Assembly (NCBI GenBank): GCA_934561055.1
Contig: CAKTFN010000002.1
Location: 62,001 to 126,000, forward strand
DNA from: an uncultured Eubacteriales bacterium
Lineage (GTDB): Bacteria; Bacillota; Clostridia; Oscillospirales; Acutalibacteraceae
Direction of reading: 5' to 3'
DNA: 64,000 nucleotides
The position numbers and the translations under genes are program-made. How positions within the stretch are numbered: the stretch's first letter is position 1; each line of letters opens with the position of its first letter. Below the pieces are notes generated by a model that saw only the letters and a program-made list of their open reading frames with translations, did not search any database and was not told where the DNA came from. Positions 32,354-40,415 of the stretch are shown here, piece after piece.

Positions 32354-33415
32354 TCAGAAACGAAGGCTTTTGTCCTCTCCGATTCCGCTCATTCCGTCGA
32401 GAATATACTTGTTTCCGTCCGGGTCGCAGACGTAACCTGAAAGCGTGCCGAAGGTGACGTGATAATTGATGTCAATCACGCCGCCGGGAAGACGCATGAT
32501 GAAGCGGTCGCCGATATCAAAGGTGATGTCAACCATTCCGTAAACGTCACGGATTCGCCATTTGTTGTATTCGGGATGCTCAAAACGAACGGGCGTGAGG
32601 AGCGTTGTGTTGCCTTCAAACCAAATGAGGTTTTCGTTGTAATCGTTTTGATTCGTTGATTGGTTCCTTGTGAGATTGAAGCCGAAGAACTTCCTTTCTC
32701 CGTTAATTTCCATCTTTCCCATGGTTGTTACCCAGTCATAATGGGCAACATACGGATAATATCCTCTGTGGTCATCGATGATTGCGGTGCTTTCTTCGTC
32801 GGCTTCATATTTTACGCCGTTGAATTCCACCCAACCGGAAAGTCTGAAAAGGTCCTTCTGAGAATAAAGCGGACGGTTGGCGCCGAAGGGAATCGAAACG
32901 ATACTCGGAAGCGAAACACGGTTAAGTTCAACGTCATAGCTGACGGAGTTTCCGCTCTTTGCGTCTTTTGCGTGGCCGGTAACAAAAGCCTGACCTTTTT
33001 CAAAATGATTGACGCATTTGAGAACAACGTTCTTTCCTCTCGATTCCGTTGTGTCTCCGTTGAGGAGAGTGTCTGAAATCACGGCGCAGTTTTTCGGGAA
33101 CATATCCTGAAATTTTGTAACTTTTTTCGTTCTCTTGTCATAAACGAGCGTAAGTCCGGTTCCGAAAATGCCCATATCGCAAACAGCGGTGAGAACGATG
33201 ATGTCTTTGAGGTTGAGTTCAATCGCTTCCCAAAGCGTGAGCTTCATTTTATTGAGAGCGTTCGGAAATTTTGAAGGCTTGTTAACCTTCAAAAAGTCCA
33301 TCTTCGGAAATTCCTTTTCAAAAGTTCCGAAATATGCATTTCCGTTTTCGTCAACAACATTTTCGGGCGTTGGAACGGCTTTTCTTTTTTCGGAAAGCAC
33401 GTCATAAAAATTCAT
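32354..33415 (-). CDS. DUF2804-family protein
   Basis: 353 residues, soluble, without signal peptide. Conserved landmarks of DUF2804 are visible: DDHRGYYPYVAHYDWVT (about 230-246), FGFNLTRNQ, and SGWVEFNGVKYEADE. The family has a beta-rich fold resembling lipid-binding or hydroxyneurosporene-synthase-like proteins, but the role is unknown. GGGAGGA precedes the start, and a TTGACA/TATAAT promoter at 33474-33503 drives it as a single gene. Convergent with the SDR gene. Confidence 0.85.
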   Translation of the reverse strand: MNFYDVLSEKRKAVPTPENVVDENGNAYFGTFEKEFPKMDFLKVNKPSKFPNALNKMKLTLWEAIELNLKDIIVLTAVCDMGIFGTGLTLVYDKRTKKVTKFQDMFPKNCAVISDTLLNGDTTESRGKNVVLKCVNHFEKGQAFVTGHAKDAKSGNSVSYDVELNRVSLPSIVSIPFGANRPLYSQKDLFRLSGWVEFNGVKYEADEESTAIIDDHRGYYPYVAHYDWVTTMGKMEINGERKFFGFNLTRNQSTNQNDYNENLIWFEGNTTLLTPVRFEHPEYNKWRIRDVYGMVDITFDIGDRFIMRLPGGVIDINYHVTFGTLSGYVCDPDGNKYILDGMSGIGEDKSLRF

Positions 33416-33473
33416 ATGTATTTCCTCCCTTTGTTCCGCACGCCGACTGCGGCGGAATATAAATCTTTTTCCA

Positions 33474-33503
33474 ATTATATACTTTTTTTCCGACTTATGT
33501 CAA
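33474..33503 (-). promoter_or_regulatory. promoter of the DUF2804 gene
   Basis: Minus-strand TTGACA (33498-33503) and TATAAT (33474-33479), 18 bp apart. Both boxes match the consensus. Confidence 0.8.
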
Positions 33504-33636
33504 TCTATTTTCGGAAGTAAAAAACGCTAATTGGAAAAAAATCAACAATTTTTTTAAAAATGATTGGGAATATTTTTCGTTTTTACAACAGTAAGTTACA
33601 AAAGTGATTAAAAATTAAAAAAGAATTCACAGTCAA

Positions 33637-33665
33637 TTGACAAGTTGATTTTCAATTGTTAAAAT
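33637..33665 (+). promoter_or_regulatory. promoter of the lipid kinase gene
   Basis: TTGACA (33637-33642), 17 bp, TAAAAT (33660-33665). The 328-base gap 33416-33743 is otherwise A+T-rich filler. Confidence 0.8.
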
Positions 33666-33743
33666 AAGTGTTAGAAAAACGAACCTTTTCCGAATTTTTT
33701 TAAATTGTACTTATTCAGGTTCGTTTTAATCGGAGGTGTTATT

Positions 33744-34685
33744 ATGGAAAACGAAAAGAAAAAGGTTCTTTTAATCGTTAACCCATGCGCCGGAAGAACA
33801 AAGACAAGAACGTCAACGTTTGATATAGTTGATAAGTTTTCAAAAAGTGATTACGAATTTTCAATTCAGACAACCACCTGTCAGGGCGATGCAACGAATA
33901 TTGTCAAAAAGAAAAGTGATGAGGCCGACCTCGTTGTCTGCTGCGGAGGCGACGGAACGCTCAACGAAACAATCAACGGCATTATGGACATTCCGCGCCG
34001 ACTTCCGATCGGATATATTCCGATGGGCTCGACCAATGACCTTGCCTCAACGCTGAAAATTCCCCGCGACGTTGAAGAAGCGGCAAACCTCATTATGTCC
34101 GGACGAACGAACAGCTATGACATCGGCCTTTTCAACAACAGATACTTTTCTTACGTTGCTTCTTTCGGAGCTTTCACAAAATCATCATATGCAACGAGCC
34201 AGAAGATGAAGAACCGCTTCGGCCATCTTGCGTATATTTTTAACGGAATCGGCGAATGGAAAAACATGAAGCCGGTTCACATGAGAATCGAATATGACGG
34301 CGGAGTAATTGAGGACGACTTTTCGTTCGGCTCAATTTCAAATTCAACTTCGGTTGCCGGAATTTTCAAGTTCAACATTGACGACGTCAAACTCAACGAC
34401 GGATTTTTTGAAATTCTTCTCGTCAGAAAAATCAAGCCTATTACGGCGCCGTTGATTGCCGGAAAGGTTATTCGCCAGGAATACGACGGAAAACAGATTG
34501 TTTTTCTCCGAACGAGCAAGGTGAAAATCACTTCTCCGCAGGAGGTTCCGTGGACTCTTGACGGCGAATACGGCGGTGCTCACAAAGCGGTCATGATTCA
34601 CGTTCTTTCAAAGGCGGTTGAAATTTGTTCTCCGAAGAATCCGCTTTTTGAAGAAGACGCAATCATTGCGGAAAATCTGAAATAA
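33744..34685 (+). CDS. diacylglycerol/lipid kinase (YegS/DagK family)
   Basis: 313 residues from ATG 33744 (CGGAGGTG before it). NPCAGRTK at the N-terminus, the nucleotide motif VVCCGGDGTLNETINGI (about 65-81) and PMGSTNDLASTL (about 96-107) are diagnostic; the C-terminal beta domain ends VPWTLDGEYG. It phosphorylates diacylglycerol or a related lipid at the membrane, recycling lipids from envelope synthesis. It has its own promoter; the next gene is the small peptide gene with its own promoter, so they are independent. Confidence 0.93.
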   Translation: MENEKKKVLLIVNPCAGRTKTRTSTFDIVDKFSKSDYEFSIQTTTCQGDATNIVKKKSDEADLVVCCGGDGTLNETINGIMDIPRRLPIGYIPMGSTNDLASTLKIPRDVEEAANLIMSGRTNSYDIGLFNNRYFSYVASFGAFTKSSYATSQKMKNRFGHLAYIFNGIGEWKNMKPVHMRIEYDGGVIEDDFSFGSISNSTSVAGIFKFNIDDVKLNDGFFEILLVRKIKPITAPLIAGKVIRQEYDGKQIVFLRTSKVKITSPQEVPWTLDGEYGGAHKAVMIHVLSKAVEICSPKNPLFEEDAIIAENLK

Positions 34686-34753
34686 TTAAATTTTGTGAAG
34701 TTATGGAATTTTAACAATCTTTTCCAAACAATTAAAAATTTTTGAATAAATTA

Positions 34754-34782
34754 TTGACAAACTCTGAGTAATGCTATATAAT
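34754..34782 (+). promoter_or_regulatory. perfect consensus promoter of the 36-residue peptide gene
   Basis: TTGACA (34754-34759), 17 bp, TATAAT (34777-34782): a full match to the sigma-70/sigma-A consensus with ideal spacing. Predicted strong. Confidence 0.9.
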
Positions 34783-34835
34783 AAGCAATGTAGATAGGTG
34801 TATCGGTGTATGTGATAACAAAGGAGGATATCAAT

Positions 34836-34946
34836 ATGGACAATGGCTTTATGGCATATATTCAGGCCTTCATTGATTTCATTTTGAAAATTATTTCATT
34901 TTTCAAATCCAATGATGACAATTCGGATAACAACGAAAAAAAGTGA
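34836..34946 (+). CDS. small amphipathic peptide (36 residues)
   Basis: 36 codons with AAAGGAGG seven bases before the ATG, a perfect consensus promoter and a clean terminator, so this is very likely a real gene although short. It begins MDNGFMAYIQ, has a strongly amphipathic helix FIDFILKIISFFKSN (about 12-26) and a hydrophilic tail NDDNSDNNEKK. It has no classical signal peptide. Size and pattern recall phenol-soluble-modulin or delta-lysin-like peptides and also small membrane toxins; which applies is not decidable here. Two large HTH regulators follow. Similar aromatic segments occur in other exported proteins of this window. Confidence 0.75.
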   Translation: MDNGFMAYIQAFIDFILKIISFFKSNDDNSDNNEKK

Positions 34947-34957
34947 AATCAGATTTA

Positions 34958-34993
34958 AACTGCCCCTGAAATTCAGTGGCAGTTCATTTTTTG
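34958..34993 (+). terminator. terminator of the peptide gene
   Basis: AACTGCC-CTGAA / TTCAG-GGCAGTT, a near-perfect palindrome, then CATTTTTTG. Confidence 0.92.
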
Positions 34994-35023
34994 TTCACAA
35001 AAGATTGAACAAATATTTATTTA

Positions 35024-35060
35024 TTATTTTTCAAAGTGTCCTGTTTAATCTTACAATTCG
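35024..35060. repeat. short dispersed repeat, copy 1
   Basis: A stretch with core TTTTTCAAAGTGTCC, then GTTT.ATCTT and ATTC. A second copy lies at 38524-38560 with only transition differences (four in about 36 bases). The copies flank the two paralogous HTH genes in direct orientation. Confidence 0.6.
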
Positions 35061-35080
35061 GACGAAGGAAAACTTCTTTC

Positions 35081-35124
35081 AAAAAGCCGAGGCCGCAACG
35101 AAAAACGTGCGGCTTCGGCTTTTT
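35081..35124 (+). terminator. hairpin with T-run
   Basis: AAAAAGCCGA-GCCGCA / TGCGGC-TCGGCTTTTT. It looks like an intrinsic terminator but no gene ends here; it follows the repeat element. Confidence 0.5.
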
Positions 35125-35141
35125 GTGATGAAATGTTTTGA

Positions 35142-35187
35142 CCGATGAGTTTAAACGTCGGTATGAAACAACGCTTAAACTCATCGG
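35142..35187. repeat. 13 bp-arm inverted repeat
   Basis: CCGATGAGTTTAA (35142-35154) and TTAAACTCATCGG (35175-35187). A smaller GGCCGG-CAAA-CCGGCC hairpin follows near 35218-35233. Purpose unknown. The rest of 35190-35359 contains no recognisable gene. Confidence 0.6.
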
Positions 35188-35359
35188 CCGTCCGATTTTT
35201 GCTGGGGTGTGATTTCGGCCGGCAAACCGGCCACCGATTTTGTGAAAAGATGGGGTGTGCAGCAAGGCATCCGATTTTCCGCTTTCTCCTCAAAGCGGTT
35301 TTGCCTCACCGTTGACAGTGATATAATATCAAATCTTTCGTTTTTTCGCAACTCCTTTA

Positions 35360-35396
35360 AAGTGTAAAAAAATTTTTTTACACTTTTTTACACTTA
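35360..35396. promoter_or_regulatory. palindromic AT-rich operator candidate with three half-sites
   Basis: AAGTGTAAAAAAA (35360-35372) and TTTTTTTACACTT (35373-35385) form a perfect 26 bp palindrome, and a third half-site TTTTTTACACTT ends at 35396. It lies 110 bases before the promoter of the first HTH paralogue. Confidence 0.6.
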
Positions 35397-35505
35397 TAGT
35401 TCCAAAGTCAAAAATTCATTATTCCGTAACGGTTTGTTAACATTTTTTCGTTCCGAAACAGGTCTTTTCCAAAAACCAAAGTCCGTTTTTTGGGACAGCC
35501 TTACA

Positions 35506-35534
35506 TTGACACGTTTTTGGCTCTGTGATATTAT
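35506..35534 (+). promoter_or_regulatory. promoter of the tandem HTH genes
   Basis: TTGACA (35506-35511), 17 bp, TATTAT (35529-35534), preceded by an extended-minus-10 TGTGA. Confidence 0.8.
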
Positions 35535-35584
35535 TAACCGGTATTTGTCTTATATAATATTGATTAAGAGAGGAACTTTTTTTC

Positions 35585-37000
35585 ATGAGGTTTTGCGAAT
35601 TGCTGAAAAAGACGCTGAAGGACATCGGTGTCTCGGTTACGAAGCTTTCTTCGGACACGGATTGCACCCGGGTTTTTCTTTACTCCGTTTTCAACGGAGA
35701 AAAAAAGCTTTCCGAAGAAATTTTTCGCTTCATCATTTCAAAATATGATTTTTCCCCTCTTCAGATTTCCGAGCTCGAACGCCTTTTTTATATTGAAAAC
35801 CTCACCGCAACGCAAAAAGAGCTTCTTTCCGTTCTCAAGGACGAACTTGAAAACATCGGAAAAGAGCACCCTTCCTCTTTGTTCCTTTCAAAGGAATTCA
35901 CCGTTTCAAATGACGGAGTTCTTCTTTCCGGCTCTTCCGATTATTATTCCGCAATCGCCGCTTTCATCAAAAACGAGTCCGGAATTGAAAACAACGCGAT
36001 ATATACGAATTACTCCTTTTTTGACGTTCAGGCAGACAACATGATTTTTGACTTTGCAAAAAGCGCAAAAAACGGACTTGTAATCAAACATACGGTCAGG
36101 ATGGGCAACGAAACCGACATTAAAGAAAGAATCAGAAACATTTGCTCCGCAGTCAAATTTTCAAAACTCGGCCACATCACAAACGTTTCCGGCGGAGGAA
36201 CAAAAGACCTCACCTTCGCTTCCTACTTTATCGGAACAAAAACAATTCTTCAGTATGATCCGCAAAGTGAATGCGGCTTTCTCTCAGGAGACGGCGTCAT
36301 TGTCAACGGCTTCCGCCTCCTGGCACTGAAAAAGGAAAAAGAAAAACCTCTTCTCAACGGTTTTTCAAAAAGTGCGCTTGAGCTGAAAGACATTCTTTCT
36401 CCGCTTCAAAAGAACATGCTTTCCTTTCTTGATTTCCGTTTTCCTGCGAATCTTTTCACAACGAAAAAAATACTCGGCGAAACGCTCAAAAAGGAACTTC
36501 CCTTTCACGATGAAATTCTCAAAACGTTTTGGGATCACGTCAAACATTTTCAGGCCGTCAAAACGCCGGGGCTTTTTTCTCAGCTCGGAATGCAGCGTTT
36601 TGCCCTCGACGGAGTTGCAAGCGACGCTTCGTCCGCCTTTCTTTCCCCGATTTCTCCGGAAAATCGGATTGAGCTTTTCAGAAGGTACAAAGAGAGCATC
36701 GAAAAAACTGATTACTCACTCAAAATCATCAACAGCAACATTTTGAAAATCACCGAACACTGTGCTTTTGAAATTTACAACGACGGCTTTTCGCTCCTTT
36801 TTCGCTCGGATATCAATCCGGAAGAGGCTTTCATCGGCGGTTGCTATATCATCTGTAAGGACGAACAAATCGCAAAGCTTCTTTTGGACTTTAAAGATTA
36901 CATTTGTCTCAGCGACGCCGTTCTTTCAAAAGAATACGCAAAACTTTTCACCGAAGATCTTATCAATCAATGCCGTGCAATGATTAAGTCCGCCGAATAA
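35585..37000 (+). CDS. HTH protein with uncharacterised C-terminal domain, paralogue 1
   Basis: 471 residues. Residues 1-70 look like a small XRE-type DNA-binding domain (LLKKTLKDIGVSVTKLSSDT, RVFLYSVFNGEKKLSEE). A large soluble region follows whose conserved blocks are shared with the next gene: YYSAIAAFIKNES, IYTNYSFFDVQADN, IKERIRNICSAVKFSKLGHIT. I do not recognise the family. No TPR repeats, ATPase or membrane segment is evident. GAGAGGAA precedes the ATG and TTGACA/TATTAT lies upstream. The following gene starts 66 bases later and is the same length, a clear tandem duplication that has diverged widely. Confidence 0.7.
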   Translation: MRFCELLKKTLKDIGVSVTKLSSDTDCTRVFLYSVFNGEKKLSEEIFRFIISKYDFSPLQISELERLFYIENLTATQKELLSVLKDELENIGKEHPSSLFLSKEFTVSNDGVLLSGSSDYYSAIAAFIKNESGIENNAIYTNYSFFDVQADNMIFDFAKSAKNGLVIKHTVRMGNETDIKERIRNICSAVKFSKLGHITNVSGGGTKDLTFASYFIGTKTILQYDPQSECGFLSGDGVIVNGFRLLALKKEKEKPLLNGFSKSALELKDILSPLQKNMLSFLDFRFPANLFTTKKILGETLKKELPFHDEILKTFWDHVKHFQAVKTPGLFSQLGMQRFALDGVASDASSAFLSPISPENRIELFRRYKESIEKTDYSLKIINSNILKITEHCAFEIYNDGFSLLFRSDINPEEAFIGGCYIICKDEQIAKLLLDFKDYICLSDAVLSKEYAKLFTEDLINQCRAMIKSAE

Positions 37001-37066
37001 CCGCAAAGAACGTTTTTGCGTCGAGCTTCGGATCTCGCTCAAAAACGAAGAATGAGAGGAAAGCTT

Positions 37067-38482
37067 ATGCATTTTGGTTCCCTTTTAAAATCAACTTTAA
37101 AAGAAAACAAAATCCCCGTAACACGCTTTGCTTCGGCAATGAAACTCAACCGTGTTGCGGTCTACTCCGTTTTCAACGGAGAAAAGCAACTTTCGGAAGA
37201 TACGTTCAACCGTGTTCTTGAAACGTTTTCTTTCACCCCGGAGCAGGAAACAGAACTTCTTCGCTCTTTTCGCCTCTCAACGTTCAGCCCGGAAAAACTT
37301 GAGGTCATGAAATTTCTCGTTGATGAAGTTTCGCGCATCGGAAAAGCTCCGGACTGCGGAGAAATTGAAAAAGAGCCGCTTGATTTTTCAAACGAAAGCA
37401 CGATTCTTTCAAATAAAGCACAGTACTATTCCGCAATCGAGGCCCTTTTAAAAATCGAAAGCGAGCACGGAAAAAGTACAGTTTACACAAACTATTCCTT
37501 TTTTGATGAACCTGCGGATAAAATCACCTTTGATTTTATCTCACAGGCCGATTGTCCTCTTTCAATAAGACACTCAATCGTCAAAGGCAACAAAGATAAC
37601 CTCAAAGAACGCCTCAGAAACGGTTTTGCCTCAATAAAATTTGCGGTTCGCGGTCACGTTACCGATATTGCCGAAGAAAACGAACAAACATATGCGTTTC
37701 CCGTTCATTTTGCCGGCGAACACGCAACGGTAATGTTCGACCCAAGAACCGGTCACGGCTTTTTCTCAACGAACAAACCCGTTGTCCGTGCATATTATAT
37801 TTCCGCCGCAAGCAGGGACAGTGAACGGCCGCAGTTGAACCGTTTTATCGACGACCCGTTTGAACTCAAAAGCATCACCGAACCTCTGATGATGTCTCCG
37901 CATATTATTTTTGAATCCACTGTTCCGATTTGCTATTTCACCGAAAAAGACGTCCTTGACGAAACGCTCAAAAAAGACCTTCCAAACCGGGAAATCATTC
38001 TCAGCGCATTTTGGAACCATCTTCTCATTTGCCGAAACATCAAAGTGCCGACGATTTTTTTGAAGAGTGCAATCAAAACTTTTGCCCAAAAGGGAAAAAG
38101 CTATGAAGCGCCGAACACATTTTTGAACTTTCTAAGCGTCAAAAACAGAAAGAAAATTCTTCTTAAAACGAAGGAGAGTATTCTCAACGACGATTCTTCG
38201 ATTTTTATTGTTGACGACGGAATGATTAACATTTACGAAAACTTGGAAGTCTATAATTTTGACCGTTGCACAATGGTTGCATACGTCACCGACAAACCCG
38301 GTTGCGACTTCATCGGTTCCGGTCTTTTCACCGTTAATGACAGCAGCTTCCTCCCGCTTCTCAACGACTTTTATGATTATCTCATCGTCAATGATTATCT
38401 TCTTTCAAAAGCCGAAGCCTCAAAAGCTCTTGACGAAGGAATTGCCCTTTGCGATGAAATGATTGAAAACGGAATGGATTAA
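37067..38482 (+). CDS. HTH protein with uncharacterised C-terminal domain, paralogue 2
   Basis: 471 residues from ATG 37067 (GAGAGGAAAG before it; a longer frame reaching into the gap is rejected). The same order of elements as paralogue 1: N-terminal HTH (LLKSTLKENKIPVTRFASAM, AVYSVFNGEKQLSEDTF), then YYSAIEALLKIESE, VYTNYSFFDEPADKITFDF, NLKERLRNGFASIKF. By eye about one third identity, so the pair arose by old duplication. They probably form one operon. A terminal-repeat-like copy of a short dispersed element follows at 38524. Regulator role is inferred from the HTH. Confidence 0.7.
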   Translation: MHFGSLLKSTLKENKIPVTRFASAMKLNRVAVYSVFNGEKQLSEDTFNRVLETFSFTPEQETELLRSFRLSTFSPEKLEVMKFLVDEVSRIGKAPDCGEIEKEPLDFSNESTILSNKAQYYSAIEALLKIESEHGKSTVYTNYSFFDEPADKITFDFISQADCPLSIRHSIVKGNKDNLKERLRNGFASIKFAVRGHVTDIAEENEQTYAFPVHFAGEHATVMFDPRTGHGFFSTNKPVVRAYYISAASRDSERPQLNRFIDDPFELKSITEPLMMSPHIIFESTVPICYFTEKDVLDETLKKDLPNREIILSAFWNHLLICRNIKVPTIFLKSAIKTFAQKGKSYEAPNTFLNFLSVKNRKKILLKTKESILNDDSSIFIVDDGMINIYENLEVYNFDRCTMVAYVTDKPGCDFIGSGLFTVNDSSFLPLLNDFYDYLIVNDYLLSKAEASKALDEGIALCDEMIENGMD

Positions 38483-38523
38483 CTTCCTGCCACGAAAAAT
38501 TTTCAATTACCGCTGCTCCGATT

Positions 38524-38560
38524 TTATTTTTCAAAGTGTCCCGTTTGATCTTGCGATTCA
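38524..38560. repeat. short dispersed repeat, copy 2
   Basis: Second copy of the element at 35024-35060, same orientation, sharing TTTTTCAAAGTGTCC and the downstream pattern GTTT.ATCTT...ATTC. Confidence 0.6.
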
Positions 38561-38585
38561 GAGCGACGAAAAAGTGAAAAAACAA

Positions 38586-38614
38586 TTGTAAAACGTCGGG
38601 ATTTGTGATATCAT
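38586..38614 (+). promoter_or_regulatory. promoter of nagB
   Basis: TTGTAA (38586-38591), 17 bp, TATCAT (38609-38614) with extended TGTGA. Confidence 0.65.
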
Positions 38615-38665
38615 GTTAAAAAGCGGAATTTTGTGTTCCTAACATTTGAAAGGTCAGGATAAATT

Positions 38666-39388
38666 ATGGAAGTTATTGTTATGGACAATGCTTTTGAAAT
38701 TTCAAAAGCCGTTTCGTCAATAATCATTGATGAGGTCAAAAAGAATCCGAAGGCGGTCCTCGGTTTTGCAACCGGAGCTTCTCCCGTTGAAACATACAAG
38801 CGAATGATTGAGGCTTATAAGGACGGAAAAGTCAGTTTTAAGGACGTCACAACGTTCAACCTTGACGAATACTGCGGCCTTGAAAGAGAAGACGAAAACA
38901 GCTATTTTTACTTCATGAAAGACAATCTTTTCGGAAAGACCGACGTTGACTTTGAAAAGGTCAACTTCCTTTCGGGCAACGAAGAGCAAAGCGAAAAGAC
39001 CTGCCGTGAATATGAGGAAAAAATCGCCGCCGCGGGCGGAATCGACATTCAGCTCCTCGGAATCGGAACGAACGGTCACATCGGTTTCAACGAACCGTCG
39101 GACTGCTTCTCGGACGGACCGTTCAAAGTTAAACTCACTCAAAGCACTATTAATTCAAACAGCAAGTATTTTAAAGATAAAAAAATGCCCGGATATGCGC
39201 TCACAATGGGAATCGGCGACATCATGAGGGCGAAAAAAATCATTCTCATCGCAACCGGAGAAAGCAAGGCGAACGCCGTTTTCAAAATGGTCAAAGGCGA
39301 AGTTACTCCTTCCTGCCCGGCGTCCGTTCTTCAAAACCACGGCAACGCGGTGATCTATCTTGACAAAGAAAGCGCAAAACTTTTATGA
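38666..39388 (+). CDS. nagB: glucosamine-6-phosphate deaminase
   Basis: 240 residues. Substrate-binding GFATGASPVETYKRM, the catalytic Asp in FNLDEYCGL (about 72) and the ring-opening His in IGTNGHIGFNEPSD (about 143) are intact. The enzyme converts glucosamine-6-phosphate to fructose-6-phosphate and ammonia, feeding amino sugars (mucin, peptidoglycan) into glycolysis. It has its own promoter; the following Fn3-like gene begins 24 bases later and may share the transcript. No nagA is in the window. Confidence 0.96.
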   Translation: MEVIVMDNAFEISKAVSSIIIDEVKKNPKAVLGFATGASPVETYKRMIEAYKDGKVSFKDVTTFNLDEYCGLEREDENSYFYFMKDNLFGKTDVDFEKVNFLSGNEEQSEKTCREYEEKIAAAGGIDIQLLGIGTNGHIGFNEPSDCFSDGPFKVKLTQSTINSNSKYFKDKKMPGYALTMGIGDIMRAKKIILIATGESKANAVFKMVKGEVTPSCPASVLQNHGNAVIYLDKESAKLL

Positions 39389-39412
39389 TATCTTTGAAAA
39401 AGGAAAATTGCA

Positions 39413-40291
39413 ATGGCTAAAGATGTAATAAAAACAAAACCCGAAATCATTTTTGCCGACGTTACGGACGAAAGAACGGTTGAACTTTCCTGGAAAGAAG
39501 TCAAGGAAGCAACCGGTTATAATATTGAACGATATGATCGTGAAAAGGATAAGTTCGTAAAAATCGGTTCGGTTGACGCCGGAACAACCGCCTTCACCTG
39601 CAAAAAGGAGCCGAAGGACGGCGTTTATCAATACCGAATCAACGCACTCAAGGCGATTGAAGGAAAGCTCAGACCGCTTTCAAAAAAAGGTTCTCCCCGT
39701 GAGGTGAACATTTCTTCGATTCCGGCGGTCAATGTTACAAAAATCAGCAGTCCCGAATTCGGAAAAGTCAGCGTCTCATGGGAGAAGGACGAAAACGCCG
39801 TCGGCTACGTCATCAATCGCCGCCTTGAGGAAATGAACGAATCTGTCGTTCGCGGTGAAACCGATTCCGAAAGTCTTTCTTTTATTGACGACACTGCGGT
39901 TTCCGGCCAGGTTTATTATTACAACGTTCAAAGTTTCATTCTTGACGAAAACGGCGAACGTGTTTTCAGCAACACCGGAAAAGAGGAATGCTTCGTCTGC
40001 GTTGACAGCACGGAAATTCTTGAAGTTAAGAGAAAGCATTTCAAAAAAGTTTCAATCAGTTACCGCCTGACTTCCGGAATTTCGTTTTATGTCCTTCTCA
40101 AAAGCGAAAAGAAGGACGGCGAATTCACCGAAATTTCAAGGAGCAAAAGCGGAACCGCGCTTACCCTTTCCGACAAAGCAAAAAGCGGCGAAAAAGGTGC
40201 TTATTACTGCGTGCGCTGCTGCAAGATTGTAAATTCAAAGGAATGGTATTCCGACCCGGGAAAGGCTGTTTATGTGAAGTATAAGCTTTGA
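39413..40291 (+). CDS. Fn3-like repeat protein without a signal peptide
   Basis: 292 residues. Three fibronectin-type-III-like units can be traced by the pattern VELSWKEVKEATGYNIERYD / VSVSWEKDENAVGYVINRR / VSISYRLTSGISFYVLLKS. Such modules are normally secreted in this group, but the N-terminus (MAKDVIKTKPEII) has no signal peptide or membrane helix, so it appears cytoplasmic or uses another route. AAGGA precedes the ATG. It follows nagB by 24 bases. Possibly a truncated surface protein; no upstream in-frame signal sequence is seen. Confidence 0.7.
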   Translation: MAKDVIKTKPEIIFADVTDERTVELSWKEVKEATGYNIERYDREKDKFVKIGSVDAGTTAFTCKKEPKDGVYQYRINALKAIEGKLRPLSKKGSPREVNISSIPAVNVTKISSPEFGKVSVSWEKDENAVGYVINRRLEEMNESVVRGETDSESLSFIDDTAVSGQVYYYNVQSFILDENGERVFSNTGKEECFVCVDSTEILEVKRKHFKKVSISYRLTSGISFYVLLKSEKKDGEFTEISRSKSGTALTLSDKAKSGEKGAYYCVRCCKIVNSKEWYSDPGKAVYVKYKL

Positions 40292-40349
40292 TTTTTATCG
40301 GTATTTTTAACAAAGATTTATGAAAAAGCGAAAAAACGATTAAAAAATC

Positions 40350-40378
40350 TTGACTTCACCGTTTTTGGCGGTTATAAT
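40350..40378 (+). promoter_or_regulatory. promoter of the small exported protein gene
   Basis: TTGACT (40350-40355), 17 bp, TATAAT (40373-40378). Confidence 0.85.
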
Positions 40379-40415
40379 TACGATAAGCTCATTAATTTTT
40401 CAAAGGAGGATATTT

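Noticed and set aside
35000..38600. A complete mobile element bounded by the short repeats
   Set aside because: No transposase, integrase or target duplication is seen; the flanking repeats are only about 36 bases and diverged.
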